DNA of 64,000 bases, from positions 8,054,890-8,118,889 of the forward strand of contig CM030845.1 of the NCBI GenBank assembly GCA_018105865.1, given 5' to 3'. This stretch comes from Metaphire vulgaris (lineage: Eukaryota > Annelida > Clitellata > Crassiclitellata > Megascolecidae). The translations under genes and the position numbers were made by a program. The notes beneath the pieces are model-generated. The model did no database searches and was not told the origin of the DNA. It was given only the letters and a program-made list of their open reading frames with translations. Positions 32,301 through 41,934 of this stretch are shown here, in pieces (position 1 is the first letter of the stretch; each line of letters begins with the position of its first letter).

Positions 32301-34861
32301 GTGAGGGATGCTACAGCTGGGTCGCAGCCGCCAGAGTTTACAACCACAGATGTTTGCCTACAGGACTTTGACGAAGTTACGTTGGATGTTCTTCGACGCG
32401 TCATCCTCTCTATGCCTACGAAAACCTGTGAACTCGATCCGATTCCGACTTTTATTGTGCATGACTATATTGACTGTTTCTTGCCTTTTTTAACGTTACT
32501 CTGCAATAGGTCTCTTAAAGAAGGCTGCCTACCTGCATCGCAGAAACTGGCAATAGTTAAGCCTTCAGGCTTAAGCAAACTGGCCTTGATGAGTCTGAAA
32601 TGTCAAGTTATCGCCCTATCTCAAACCTCAGTTTCTTATCTAAGGTCCTTGAGAAGGTTGTCACTCTTCAGCTGCTTCCATATCTTGAGGCTAATGATTT
32701 GCTGCCGAAATACCAGTCTGGTTTCCGTGCCTCACACTCCACTGAAACGCTTCTCTTGCATCTTCTCTCAGATCTCTATAGGGCCATCGATCGGTCAGAA
32801 GTCACTCTTCTTGCCCTATTTGATGTCAGTGCTGCTTTTGACACTGTTGACCATGATATTCTTCTACAGCGCCTCTCTGTCTCATTTGGTGTCTCTGGTC
32901 TTCCTTTGGCCTGGTTAAAATCCTATCTCTCTGAACGCCGCATGATTGCATCACTTGGTTCTTCCTACTCCCGTGAAGTGCCAGTCACTTGTGGAGTCCT
33001 CAGGGTTCGGTCCTTGGGCCGCTTCTGTATATACTTTATACTGCTGATGTTGCACGCTTGTTTGCACCATATAATTTTTAGAACACATATGTACGCTGAT
33101 GATATTCAGGCCTATTCACATTCCAGCCCCACTAATGCGCTGCAGATCACTCGTGAATTTGTTGAAGCCTCTGACTTACTTCATTCATGGATGCACTCAA
33201 ATCGTCTTTTACTTAATCCAGCTAAAACTCAGCTCATCTGGTTTGGTACTCGAGGTCAGCTCTTAAAAATTGATCATATGTCTGTGCAGTCTGCCTTCCC
33301 GGCCTCTCTTTCTCCTCCTCTGTCCGTGATCTTGGTATAATTCTTGACTCTGAGTTAACCTTTATGGATCATATTAACTCACTTTGTCGCAGTTGCTTCT
33401 ATCATCTCCGCCAGCTTAGAGTGATTCGACGTACACTAGACATGCCATCTGCTTCTACTTTGATTCATGCATTTATTTGCTCAAGGCTTGACTACTGTGG
33501 TTCACTTTTCGCTGGTCTTCCATCGGTGCGACTTGATAAACTCCAGATGGTTCTTCGTTCAGCAGCCAGGGTGATTGCTGGTGTCACAAGACGTGATCAC
33601 ATTAGTGATTATATGACGTCTATTTTACACTGGCTGCCTTATCCTGCTCGAGTTGAGTTTCGTATGTTGAGAGCAGTTGCACTCTCTCTTTATGGTGCCA
33701 CTCCATCTTACCTTTCAGAGCTACTCCATCCCCTTAGCTCTATCCCTGGTCGGCCATGTCTTCGGTCCACAACCAATGGTCTTCTCAGTGTGCCCCAAGC
33801 ACGAACTTCCATGTTCCTGAAGCGAGGTTTTGAATCAGTTGGCCCTATCCTTTGGAATGCTCTTGACACCAGTATGCGTGGCTTAGCAACTCCTAATTCT
33901 ATGGCCCTCTTTTTGAAACGACTTAAAACTTATCTCTTTGTCAATATACAGTAATTTGCTGTGGGAGCGCTAAGGAGTGATCTTTCAGAAGAGGCGCTAT
34001 ACAAATATTTTGTTACATTACATTACATTACATTATAAAGAAAACCAATTGCAACTCTTGTTCATCAGCAATCACTAACAGAACAATTAACTACAATCTC
34101 CACAATCTCCTCAGCCTCCTTTCAGAGCTTTCATTGGCTGGTTTCAGAAGATGCTCACAAAATAAGTGTATTTAAATAGACATATTAAATGAAACAGGCT
34201 CAAAAGAACAAACAAAACAAACACAAAAGGACCAATTGTCAGAGAAGAATCCAAGCCAGCATGCTAGTACTGCACAAAGTTGATGCCCTACATGAACAAC
34301 AATGAATGGAGAATACTGGATGAAAGAAAAACTAGCCTAAAATCCAAAATCAATTGAATGTGACAGAAATTAACACTTCACTAGACCCTTGTCTAGTCTT
34401 TATCTTCTGAGACTTAGGTCTCCCTGTCTTGTCTAGATCACATAAACTCTATATCCCTCTCCCTCTCCCCCCCCCCTCTCTCTCTCGTACACACCTCGGA
34501 CATACCATCCACCATTTATCACAATTAAACTGATCAAAACCCGAAACAATACAGCTCAGGCGAACCATATGGATGAGCGGCCAATCTTACGTCCGTGATG
34601 CTCCCAGAAAGGAATGGTTCCGTCCCTCTGCACGAGATTAGGTCCTCGGAAGCTCAGTTTATACTCAAAGCGCTTATGGACCCCAGCTGTCTTTGTTTGA
34701 TCCTGGGCCACCACGGCAGCCCCGATCCAGACCAGCAGGAGCAAGGTTGTCACGGCAGAAGCAGCTGCTGGCGGTGCATGTCTTGCTAGTACACCGGCGA
34801 ACGCCCGATGACCTTTCGAAGACATTGCGGTGACGGTTGAGACGAAACTCGACAGACTCAC
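23272..34861 (-). CDS. LMAN1: LMAN1 / ERGIC-53 mannose-binding cargo receptor, 15 coding exons
   Basis: LMAN1 is the L-type lectin that cycles between ER and ERGIC and exports high-mannose glycoproteins. Exons (minus strand): 34861-34591, 31764-31708, 28804-28707, 28438-28269, 28020-27921, 27863-27850, 27618-27509, 27078-27023, 26487-26393, 25864-25816, 25409-25233, 24943-24843, 24599-24449, 23938-23829, 23308-23272. All introns are GT-AG and phases agree; the sum is 1596 nt, 531 aa plus stop (human about 510). A signal peptide lies within residues 1-52 (TTLLLLVWIGAAVVAQ); M13 is an alternative start. The lectin domain spans about 62-290, with ligands D140 (GADGL), D171, F173 and N175 (FFDSFDNDG), and H197 and D200. 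C209 and C249 are 40 apart, as in the human disulfide. The stalk is about 293-483, C489 and C496 precede the membrane segment 500-518, and the tail ends KKLY. Homology is assigned by remembered family motifs; confidence is high except for exon 6. Confidence 0.95.
23489..23677. repeat. (ATC)n then (AAT)n in LMAN1 intron 14
   Basis: ATC/GTC triplets to about 23630, then AAT triplets. Confidence 0.97.
23829..23938 (-). CDS. LMAN1: LMAN1 exon 14: membrane-proximal cysteines and transmembrane segment
   Basis: 110 nt reading TNLANCPTVSNGC then VTPFVLFTFLFGQFVCIVGY LMF. Two luminal cysteines precede a 19-residue hydrophobic segment, as in human LMAN1, where the equivalent pair links oligomers. The pair is 7 residues apart here against 9 in human. 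The donor is AG|GTATGT. Confidence 0.92.
24157..24246. mobile_element. 90-bp foldback element in LMAN1 intron 13
   Basis: TTACCATATATACTCGTGGA at the left pairs with GTGAGTATATATGGTAA at the right. Flanks GTCAAGTCTC / GTCAAGTATC match at 9 of 10, the duplication length seen with Mutator-like elements. Almost the whole unit is a hairpin. Confidence 0.65.
24449..24599 (-). CDS. LMAN1: LMAN1 exon 13: distal stalk
   Basis: 151 nt with TQLTDLQGRFSGGSPSGHGD, SSDIVKRLKDVKTQFDGVQI, DVKTLLSKSQ. It corresponds to the region carrying IKEHLHIVKRDIDNLVQ. The donor CAG|GTGCAC is poor at +4 and +5, so its end is the least certain boundary. Phase with exon 14 supports it. Confidence 0.8.
24843..24943 (-). 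CDS. LMAN1: LMAN1 exon 12: stalk
   Basis: 101 nt reading GLSGNQPVGTFQRHEVDSVL, NSQKDISANVRDL. It matches QQELDTVVKTQHEILRQV in position and character. The acceptor is TAACAG and the donor AA|GTCAGT. Confidence 0.85.
25233..25409 (-). CDS. LMAN1: LMAN1 exon 11: stalk coiled coil
   Basis: 177 nt, 59 whole codons. It contains DVKELRMIFDGQNEIHRLVK, matching ELRQVFEGQNRIHLEIKQL, then heptad-like VIGRQERELSMLTLI. The acceptor is TTGCAG and the donor CAG|GTATAT. Confidence 0.93.
25816..25864 (-). CDS. LMAN1: LMAN1 exon 10: stalk
   Basis: 49 nt reading KEHPNEKEMIDDEDKL, fitting the acidic spacer after the first stalk helix. Phase 2 in and phase 0 out are satisfied. The donor GTGATG is weaker than the others. 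Confidence 0.8.
26306..26379. repeat. (AAT)n/(ATT)n next to LMAN1 exon 9 donor
   Basis: AAT units switch to ATT units, making a palindrome. The array begins about 14 nt past the exon 9 splice donor. Confidence 0.97.
26393..26487 (-). CDS. LMAN1: LMAN1 exon 9: start of coiled-coil stalk
   Basis: 95 nt reading PYLKDGIPDDERLKFEHEFD, DYRGKLEKAKEE. It corresponds to the charged stalk region EKYQEEFEHFQQELDKKKEE. The donor GA|GTGAGT is followed only about 14 nt later by a long (AAT)n array. Confidence 0.9.
27023..27078 (-). CDS. LMAN1: LMAN1 exon 8
   Basis: 56 nt reading DDHDVLSFSTHSLVPIAEK, the last strand of the lectin domain and the junction to the stalk. The acceptor is TTTTTCAG and the donor AAG|GTAAGA. 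Confidence 0.94.
27509..27618 (-). CDS. LMAN1: LMAN1 exon 7: end of lectin fold
   Basis: 110 nt reading GLTHNPDDYELCMRAEGVDL, KQDGFFGVSAATGGLA. C249 pairs with C209, and the FGVSAATGGLADDHDV signature straddles this and the next exon. The donor is GCGG|GTATGC. Confidence 0.94.
27850..27863 (-). CDS. LMAN1: LMAN1 exon 6: probable 14-nt microexon
   Basis: Exon 5 ends in phase 0 and exon 7 starts in phase 2, and five family residues are missing between them. In the gap, TTGTTCAG|TCATGTTTGATTAA|GTTAGT supplies exactly 14 nt (S-C-L-I plus two bases of N). This restores frame and gives the 40-residue Cys-Cys spacing of the family. The preceding intron would be only 57 nt. No transcript is available, so another microexon in 27619-27920 cannot be excluded. 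Confidence 0.6.
27921..28020 (-). CDS. LMAN1: LMAN1 exon 5: lectin domain, first disulfide cysteine
   Basis: 100 nt reading DGSWQQIGGCQREFRNRPFP then VRVKIEYYQNSLT, very close to vertebrate LMAN1. C209 is the first cysteine of the lectin disulfide. The donor is ACA|GTATGT. Confidence 0.95.
28269..28438 (-). CDS. LMAN1: LMAN1 exon 4: calcium and mannose site
   Basis: 170 nt with MVFGSNDMWKGLGVFFDSFD, NDGHRNNP and YDHE. D171, F173, N175 and H197 match the metal and mannose ligands known in ERGIC-53. The acceptor is TTTGCAG and the donor GC|GTTAGT. Confidence 0.95.
28707..28804 (-). CDS. LMAN1: LMAN1 exon 3: lectin core with GRGRVGADGL
   Basis: 98 nt reading SIWSKVSNIHRYWVVEIVFR then ITGRGRVGADGL. 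It contains the sugar-ligand aspartate D140. The acceptor is TTTTAG and the donor CTG|GTAAAG. Confidence 0.94.
29351..29410. mobile_element. Fragment of the 15471 MITE family
   Basis: CAGGGGCGTAAAACACGAGG followed by a G-rich stretch matches the inverted right end of the 15471-16079 element. No matching second end was found. It lies in LMAN1 intron 2. Confidence 0.45.
29820..31090. repeat. Dispersed repeat in LMAN1 intron 2, split by a hAT element
   Basis: ACTTATATAGCACC, CAGCCAGAGGGAGATAGCTC and related motifs run 29820-30096 and resume at 30957 after the Charlie-like insertion. It belongs loosely to the TATAGCGC class. Confidence 0.55.
30105..30948 (+). mobile_element. Charlie-like hAT transposon remnant in LMAN1 intron 2
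   Basis: The ends are CAGGAATGGGCAAAC and, on the minus strand, CAGGGTTGGGCCATC, flanked by a perfect 8-bp duplication TTCTAGGT (30097-30104, 30949-30956). At 30540-30705 two frames show MLSAFGFTYICE and SKNRCLLSDPNLQLVMRICA, matching the C-terminal dimerisation region of Charlie-type hAT transposases (FGSTY-CEQ-FS...KSK-RS-LTD--L---LRI). The rest of the transposase is deleted. The element interrupts an older dispersed repeat (29820-30096 and 30957-31090). Confidence 0.85.
31708..31764 (-). CDS. LMAN1: LMAN1 exon 2
   Basis: 57 nt between TTTCAG and GTAACA. It reads AIASDESVRITPSLKNKK, corresponding to the family segment NAIPSSDQIRVAPSLKSQR. It is bracketed by the two largest introns, both invaded by transposons. 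Confidence 0.9.
32085..34040 (+). pseudogene. 5'-truncated CR1/L2-type LINE in LMAN1 intron 1 (antisense)
   Basis: Reverse transcriptase remnants run in order across three frames: YRPISNLSFLSKVLEKVV, FDVSAAFDTVDHDILLQRLS, PQGSVLGPLLYILYTADVAR and MYADDIQAY, then the post-RT region CSRLDYCGSLFAGLP and the C-terminus LFLKRLKTYLFVNIQ. Frames change near 32.58 kb, twice around 33.00-33.09 kb (shifting out and back) and near 33.34 kb, so it is dead. There is no endonuclease domain because of 5' truncation. The 3' end is a short (ATTAC)n tail at 34013-34036, typical of the CR1/L2 group. It lies on the strand opposite to LMAN1. Confidence 0.88.
34591..34861 (-). CDS. LMAN1: LMAN1 exon 1: signal peptide and start of lectin domain
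   Basis: Codes residues 1-90 plus one base of codon 91. An Ala-rich hydrophobic signal segment is followed by the diagnostic lectin start RFEYKLSFRGPNLVQRDGTI and PFWEHHG. The donor reads GGAC|GTAAGA, a strong consensus. The ATG at 34861 is the first in frame; the in-frame ATG 12 codons later would still leave a complete signal peptide. Confidence 0.93.
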
Positions 34862-35240
34862 GATTTCACTGCGCTAAAATATTCCACTATTGCAGTATTT
34901 TAAACTTTGGGTTTAAATCTTTGATTTTAAATCAAAGGAAGTCTCTTCCATTCATGCCGCATACGTCGCCGGAAGTACATCCGTAGGGCCGCTAGGGCGG
35001 ACAAGTGTTGCCGCTTGACTGTTTCGCGAAAATTTTAGTAGAACCGGAAACCAGTTTAGAGACAAATATTTTTTTGTTAGAAGTCTGTGAGATGGGATGC
35101 AAAGTTGCAAACCATGAACAGCAGCAAAGTTATAGTTCACTACCTTGAGTTTGTACCCGCCGAGTAGTGCGCTAGCAGCGTATAATCACTTTCACAAATT
35201 GTTCCATTAACAATAGCTGATAATAATAGCTTTGTGCCAA
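34862..35240 (-). promoter_or_regulatory. Putative LMAN1 promoter region
   Basis: This is the region immediately upstream of the LMAN1 start codon. It contains CCGGAAGT (34969-34976), an ETS/GABP-type site common at housekeeping-gene starts, in a short CpG-containing patch (34955-35030). No TATA box is obvious at a fixed distance. The assignment rests on position and one motif only. Confidence 0.35.
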
Positions 35241-35395
35241 GTAATTGTTAACCTCTACGCTACTTGACCAGTCAGGCTAGTAGGCCTAAGCTTTGATTGT
35301 AACCACCAAATGTATTGCCACTAGCCATTACCGTAGACGATGTAGCCTGCATAACATTTGCTAACTCCATACTTATAGATTTCATGACATATAGG

Positions 35396-35590
35396 CAGTG
35401 GCGGCTCCACCGGAGGGGCCAGGGGGCCCGTGCCCCCCTATTGAGAGCCTGGCCCCCCCTAGTGGCCCCCCCAGTTGGGACCCTATACTTAATGCTACAT
35501 ACATTAAACAACAAATGGTTGGCCCCCCATGATTAGAAGTTGCCACCCTAACGGCCCCCCCCCACTTGCCAAATCCTAGAGCCGCCACTG
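35396..35590. mobile_element. hAT-type MITE, CAGTGGCGGCTC family
   Basis: A 12-bp perfect inverted end, CAGTGGCGGCTC ... GAGCCGCCACTG, with a perfect 8-bp duplication CATATAGG (35388-35395, 35591-35598). It lies about 0.5 kb upstream of the LMAN1 start codon. Confidence 0.92.
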
Positions 35591-36299
35591 CATATAGGGA
35601 CTTGTCCTAGGCGAAGGGCCGGTAGGTGTTTAATTGGTCTCAGATGTTTGACAGTATGACCTTTTGAATTTAAACAAAATAGTTGAGTTTTTGGGGAGGT
35701 CATACTACTTGCCAAAATGTCGAAAAAATTGGGGGGAGTATTTCAAACTTGGAGAGGTTCCCCCAGAGAAGGCCTAGAATAAACACTGCTTAAAAATTAA
35801 ATTTAAAATTGTATGCCTATATGCAAAGCTAAAATACCGATTTATGTTGACAAGTACAGTTTATGACATTTTATGATACTGTTTTAACCCTGTTCTACTG
35901 TAGGCCTATTCTCTAGTGGGGTGAAGGCCTAGCACGCGGGGAGAAGCCATTTCTTCCCTTTTCCTATTGACTCCTCTTATTGGTTGCCTCAAATTTCTAA
36001 TCTTATGAGTGATGCATATTTTACTTGAATTAACTCGTCATGTCATATATCATGAAGCCGTCGTCGCAATTCGTTGTTAGCACGTATTTTCTCGATTTGT
36101 TTTGTTCACGCTCGCCAGAGGGCGAAGTTAGACCCAATGGGAAAGTGGAACCGTTGGATGGGTATAAGTTCTAACCACTGAAAGATCTGGAGTTGAATAC
36201 TTCTTGATATGAGTAGTCCGGAGACGAAAAGTCCGTATACCCTTCGAACAACCTGGTACTGAATTCTTCCGCACGATGTCTTAGACAGCCATAGGCTAT

Positions 36300-36491
36300 C
36301 GGGTGCGGTGCTGAGCGGGTGTGTCCGCGGGTCCGGACCCACCCAGCCTCGGGCAGAGGCCCCCGAGCAAATCGTGCAAATCCGCAGAGAAATTTTGTTT
36401 TTCTTGGGGGAGGGGTAGTTTTAGCAGCTAGGTCCTGGTTGTGTAGATTGCATTAGACCCCCACCCAGCCAAAAAACCAGCGCCGCCTCTG
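36300..36491. mobile_element. Probable hAT-type MITE
   Basis: Left CGGGTGCGGTGCTG; right end on minus CAGAGGCGGCGCTGG (10 of 15 matching). Flanks TAGGCTAT / TAGGCTAC match at 7 of 8. The terminal bases have decayed. Confidence 0.55.
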
Positions 36492-36591
36492 TAGGCTACG
36501 TCGATTTTCGTGATTGTGACGCCTACATATAGAAGGTAGGGAGTACTGGTTTAATTGACCTTAAAGACTCGTCTAGGCGTGTGCCTATCTT

Positions 36592-36827
36592 CAGGCCTGA
36601 GGAGAGGGGGTGCAGCCGGTACATTGTACCGGGGTCCATGGAGCTCTTAGGGGCCCGGGTCCGGTGATGATGATGTATTAACGTAAGTGATAAAGTTTTT
36701 TTGCTTGTCAGGCTGTTTTGGAGAGTCGATGAAGTTTTTTTGCTTGTCAGGTTCTTCGGAGACTTGATTTTTTTCAGAGGCCACAACTTTTTTGTTACGG
36801 GGCCCGGAATTTCTCTCGGCGGCCCTG
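36592..36827. mobile_element. hAT-type MITE
   Basis: Begins CAGGCCTGAGGAGAG and ends ...CTCTCGGCGGCCCTG. Perfect duplication CCTATCTT on both sides (36584-36591, 36828-36835). It contains an internal near-repeat GTTTTTTTGCTTGTCAGG (36696 and 36734). Confidence 0.82.
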
Positions 36828-36835
36828 CCTATCTT

Positions 36836-37462
36836 ACTCGGCAAAGCTTTAATAATTATTAAGGCGTGAAAACGCTCTAATCAAATGGCTTTTTAATGCA
36901 CTGCGGACGCAGTTTTTTAATTAACTACGCGAGAGCTCTTCTTTCGCGAGGTTGCTCAAAATCTGCTTTTGGGTGAAGGGTTCAAGATGACATCAAATTA
37001 GACGACGTCGTATTTTTCGATAACTTCACGGGGTTAATTTCGATTAGAACGAGTATTGAGTGGTTACACTTCGACCCGCGATATAAATCATTGGATCGCC
37101 ACGGCAGCTCTATATATGCTGAGGGAACCGATCGTTGACTTCCATGAATCATCTTAGGTGTGCATAACACCTAAACCAGAGGATTTCTTAGACTGATCAC
37201 CCTGTGCGAAGTATGGACTAGACTCCTGTAAGATTGGTCCAGTAAATTCCTCGACACTTTGGTGACCGCGAGTTCAGATTTTCCAGCGCAGAAGCTCTTC
37301 ACGCTTACGTGTAGGTCCTATTTATTTATTGATTTATAACTGACAACTAATAATATAGTGCAGTAAGCATGACAGAAGGTCAAAATCAAGAGCACTTTAC
37401 AGCAAATTGTTCGTGAGATAGAAATGAACCAGGAGTCAGTTCTGTCCACCATAAAATCGTCA

Positions 37463-37519
<57 letters not shown>

Positions 37520-38319
37520 GTTTTTCCAACAGTAGAACAGCTGTTGCAGCAAACAAAGATTTGCATCGTTAAAACGCAACCGGTCTACGCTTAAGCCGCA
37601 TTTAAACAGCGCCACGCTGCTGTTTGGCAAAGACGGGAGCCGACGATCTACTCGGCGGACGGCGCCGGTCGGCTCCGAGTTGAGTCAACAAATTAGAGTC
37701 AGCAGGAGACTGACTGACGAAGCGACGACGACGGCGGCGGCGGCGGCTGGATCGTTTTCGAGGAGCATACGACGTCAGCCCACCATCCATCGGTCCACTT
37801 AAATGGCCAACATCCGAGCTCCTCGACCAGACCATGATGATGATGATACTGATGATGATGATGATGACCTCCCCTCACGGACCTCGGACGGTCACTGTCC
37901 AGACTGTCGCCGCCGACGGCCGGCCGGTCGCCGTGGGACCGGTCGGTCGGTCGGTCGGTCGTGGGGGGCTTGTTTGTCCGTGGTGTTTGTACGAATCGGA
38001 ACGTGTCCGAAATAGGAAGACGGAGAGAGAAGATCAGGTGACCTTCATCAGGAGTGCAAAGCAAGGAGATCCAAGATTGTGTCTCTTAAGCAGGTTCTGC
38101 ATGTTCAGTCTGACTGGATAAATATACCGCCGTGGGGCATCATGACCTAAGATTAAAAGCTCACGCGATATAGGCTATAAGGCAACGATAAGCCTATATG
38201 GACTTGTGCAGAATATGCCCTAGGATAGGACCCCTATGGCTTTCTTACAGACGTGTACTGTGTTCTTTATACCTACAGCATATTTTACAGAGGAATGATC
38301 CTACTAAGCCACTAATCCA

Positions 38320-38321
<2 letters not shown>
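36836..38321. other. Mixed sequence, CpG-rich at 37560-38010
   Basis: Holds a dispersed-repeat fragment (37317-37400), a CT array, and CGG/GAT triplets. No gene recognised. Confidence 0.45.
37464..37516. repeat. (CT)n microsatellite
   Basis: 26 CT units within a dispersed repeat fragment. Confidence 0.98.

Positions 38322-38403
<82 letters not shown>
38322..38403. repeat. (ATT)n microsatellite
   Basis: About 27 ATT units; a shorter ATT run lies at 38621-38646. Confidence 0.98.
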
Positions 38404-38649
38404 TTTCATTTTCACTTTCTCGGAGGCGAGGGGAAGTAGGCCTATGAGAATTAATTCTGGAATTTGCCAGTACCTTCTACTAGAACGAAGAAGTTTCAAT
38501 TTGTCAAAACAGAAAGCGCTGACTCATCATATATATTAGGCTACACGTCTCCTTTTTAACTCTACTTGTTTTCGAGAAGATTGTCCACATTTAAGGTTTC
38601 GCCTAAGAAGTAGTTCGGATTATTATTATTATTATTATTATTATTAATT

Positions 38650-40214
38650 CTGACAATTTCATATAGCAATACAGGCTTACTTAGCCTCCTAAACCACTTA
38701 AAATTACATTATTAATATTAACACGCATAGCGAAGGCTAAAGTCAAGAGCGCTTTACAAGTGACCCTAATAGGAGATGTTAAATAAATATGTTTTAAGGT
38801 TCCTAGTGAACAGTTCAGGAGATGTCGCCCTAGTCACGTCTGCCGGCAGTAAGGATGGAGTCAAAGGTTACACGTATCGGCTCCTTGCATAATTTATGCA
38901 CAGACGGATCTATTTTATTAATGTCAATTGAATGTTCATACTTTTAGTATATAATTATTTGCTATAAATTGAGACGTTATTGAAAAGATTATAGAGTCTC
39001 GGAACGCCTTCTTTGAATTAAATACGTGAATGAAATCTATCAATACAGTGTAGATGACTCAAAACATTGTAAATTGCGAGGGCAGAGACCTAATAGGCCT
39101 ACATATTAATCGGATGAATACAATCTTACTCAGTCTTATATCCACAAGGCTGACGCAAATCATACGCCGGCTATATACAGTATAACGACAGAGGGATACC
39201 AGGAAGAAACGTGGAACAATAAGCTTATACGCATTCGTCAAATATAGGTATGTATGACTATGAAATTTCGATTTTTTTTGTTTTTACATGATAAATCTAT
39301 TTGACGACTGTAATTATTAAACTCTAGACAGAAGTTAATTCATCCTGGTCAAATTATCAAATTAAACAAAGCAGCAGTGTAGACCTATCCATTTGCCAGA
39401 TCAGCAAAACTCTGTTGGGCTCAAAGTCCAGCAGCGCTATTGAATCTTAGTCAATATCTCTTTTAAAGATAATCATCGTCTGGTCTATAGTCAATTCGAA
39501 CAGAACAGTTGTACCTACAGTAATAATGTGTTAAAACATTTCAGCATGATATCACCTTGGTATGGCGGCAGCTAAAGCCTTCGACGGTTCGAGTCAAATA
39601 TTGGATATGAATTACAGAGGGTCTTTTTAAAGATGCGCAGTTGTACACAATAGGTGAAGTGATTAATTGAAAATGCGCAGTGTTAAAATGACAAATTTTC
39701 TGAGCTTTGCTTTGTGCAGTGATGAAATTTTCCGGACGACCTTTTTTGCTTATCTTTTCACGCGGATGTCCACAACTGTTCTGAGTTTAGAGCAGTGGTC
39801 AATTTTCTTGTTAAAAAGGCTCTGGAATTGCAGTAGGCCTACATATCGTAACCTATTTATAGGGGCCTATGCTCTAGCATAATATTAGTGTTTGTGAAAG
39901 CGAAAGAGCAAAAACATATCTGTTTAATTTATATTATTGATGTGAATTATTTTCTAAAATCTTACAGAATAACAATCTAGCTGTTTTGCTAGATTTTGGG
40001 CAGGTTGTGATATAAATAAACCTACAATTAGGCCTAAACTAGAATTTCTTGAACCGCGTACAAATTTTTCTCTGGTTGTATAGGCCTAAAGGTAAGAGAA
40101 TGCCATTAGGATCACATTGGACGTTCTTTTGTTTATTGTTAAATGCGAGTTAGGGCCTAGTCAATTTAGTTAGTCGCAAATTTCTTGAAATGTGATGCTT
40201 TCTCGATTTTCTGT
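38650..40214. other. No recognisable gene; TAGGCCTA-rich
   Basis: Contains a dispersed-repeat fragment to about 38880 and four TAGGCCTA words after 39.0 kb. No coding motif. Confidence 0.45.
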
Positions 40215-40222
40215 GTGAATTA

Positions 40223-40745
40223 GGGGGAACGGACATTCTCCCTGGACATAATCCCTCGGACATTATTCCTCCTGGTACACCTGATGAAATGAAACCCCCG
40301 GACATAATTCCCCCTTTGTTTACTCAATGGGCTTTGACGAAATCTACTGGTGCTGAAAGAGAATTAGTGTAGCTATCACTACGGAAATGTTTTTAATTGA
40401 AATCTTCTTTAAATAAAAACTAAAATAGTTTCTATTCACCGGTCTTTAAAGGTTTCACCTTTCGCTCTAATCAATGCTCCTCATGATTTTCCTATATAGC
40501 CGCGCTATGAAATTGGCTTCGGACACCCAATTCGTGTTTAGAATTCTAGACTAACATACCATGAAAGTGACAGTTTAAACTGTTATCAAGTGCTTGGTTA
40601 CGCATAAAACTACACTTCCATTTTAAGTTTTTAAATTAAAGTCTATGATATTGACTTACAGTACAGTGTGCATTACTTCTTTTCCAGGAGTGGGGAATAT
40701 GTCCGGGGGATAATGTCCTATACAGGGGGATAATGTCCTATACTC
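40223..40745. mobile_element. 523-bp TIR element with 8-bp duplication
   Basis: Subterminal GGACATTCTCCC at the left and GGGGGATAATGTCC at the right (twice) form inverted repeats. GTGAATTA flanks both sides (40215-40222, 40746-40753). The ends start with G rather than CAG, so this is a different group from the hAT MITEs; Merlin is one option (inference). Confidence 0.6.
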
Positions 40746-41506
40746 GTGAATTAGTCATGCCGGTTTGGTGCGGCGTTTTATCCTAAAAATGCGGGACTCA
40801 AGGGTCCTGCATATGCGAAAAAAGTGCTGGAATTCCACATTTATGATCCTACTTTATCTCGCATATTATAGGGTCTATATGCGGAAATTGCAGTTTAGTG
40901 CGGCGTTTTTTCTCTTCGACTGAAAATGCTCAACGACATAATCGAACAGACTTGTTTTACTCCACAAGTATATTTCAAACCACGTATGATTCTTTTATAA
41001 AGATTTTATAGGTTATGGTTTTCTTAGTTTAGCATTAGCAACGCAGACTTCAAAATGATTTGCATCGATTCCTTAATTGGACTTCACGGAGTTTTTGGTT
41101 CTTTTATGTTTTAATAAACTAAGCATCTATGTCAAGTGGCTGCGCCAGGGATGATTATTGAGTGACTATACCATGCCAAAAGCTACTGCTAAGCCCCCAC
41201 CCAAGTGGTGAGTAGCATAATAAAACAAGGGTATCTGGTCTAGTGATTCATTTAAAAATTCTTGTATACGATGTTGGTAGTACTTGGTACAGTCAACTTT
41301 GAAAAGCTGATTTTGAAATTGCGACCTAACGAATTGAAAGTATTGCCGAGGAAGTTATAGCCTATTTCAAATAGAACGTTACACTTCTTTTAATATTGCA
41401 AAAAGAAGAAGGAATTTTAAAGCGGTTAACTTGGAATTAGTGAGCAATAGTAAAGGTCAATAAATATGTACACTGTATTTAACTGCTAAGTTAATAAGCT
41501 GGCGAT

Positions 41507-41822
41507 CAGGGGCGGTTCCACGTTGGGGATGACTGGGAATGCACCCCCCACCGGCCCACCAAAACTGCGTGTGATCTATAGTCAATGTCTTCAACAAATT
41601 CGCTTCCAGCAATAGAAAACTCGATTTTGCACTATGACTTTGTACAACAAGACTAAAATGGCTTTTTATACATTGTCAATTCTGGACATTATATTTTATA
41701 AATTAAATTTCCATATTTCTTCTAAACCGTTTACATATAATTCCTTTGACAATTGGAGAGATCTTCCTAGAAATTCATTGCATCCCCTCATCAAGAGTTC
41801 TTGGAAGTTGGAACTGCCACTG
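41507..41822. mobile_element. hAT-type MITE, CAGGGGCGGTTCC family
   Basis: Begins CAGGGGCGGTTCCACG and ends GTTGGAACTGCCACTG. Flanks CTGGCGAT / CTGACGAT match at 7 of 8. No coding potential recognised. Confidence 0.75.
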
Positions 41823-41934
41823 CTGACGATCGATTGAATGTATTTCATTGACTATAATTACTTAGGTTTTATTGTAGTGAGAGCAAAGCAAGATCATTTA
41901 TTCTCATTTCTTTTCAGATCCAAAGTGCTCCTAA

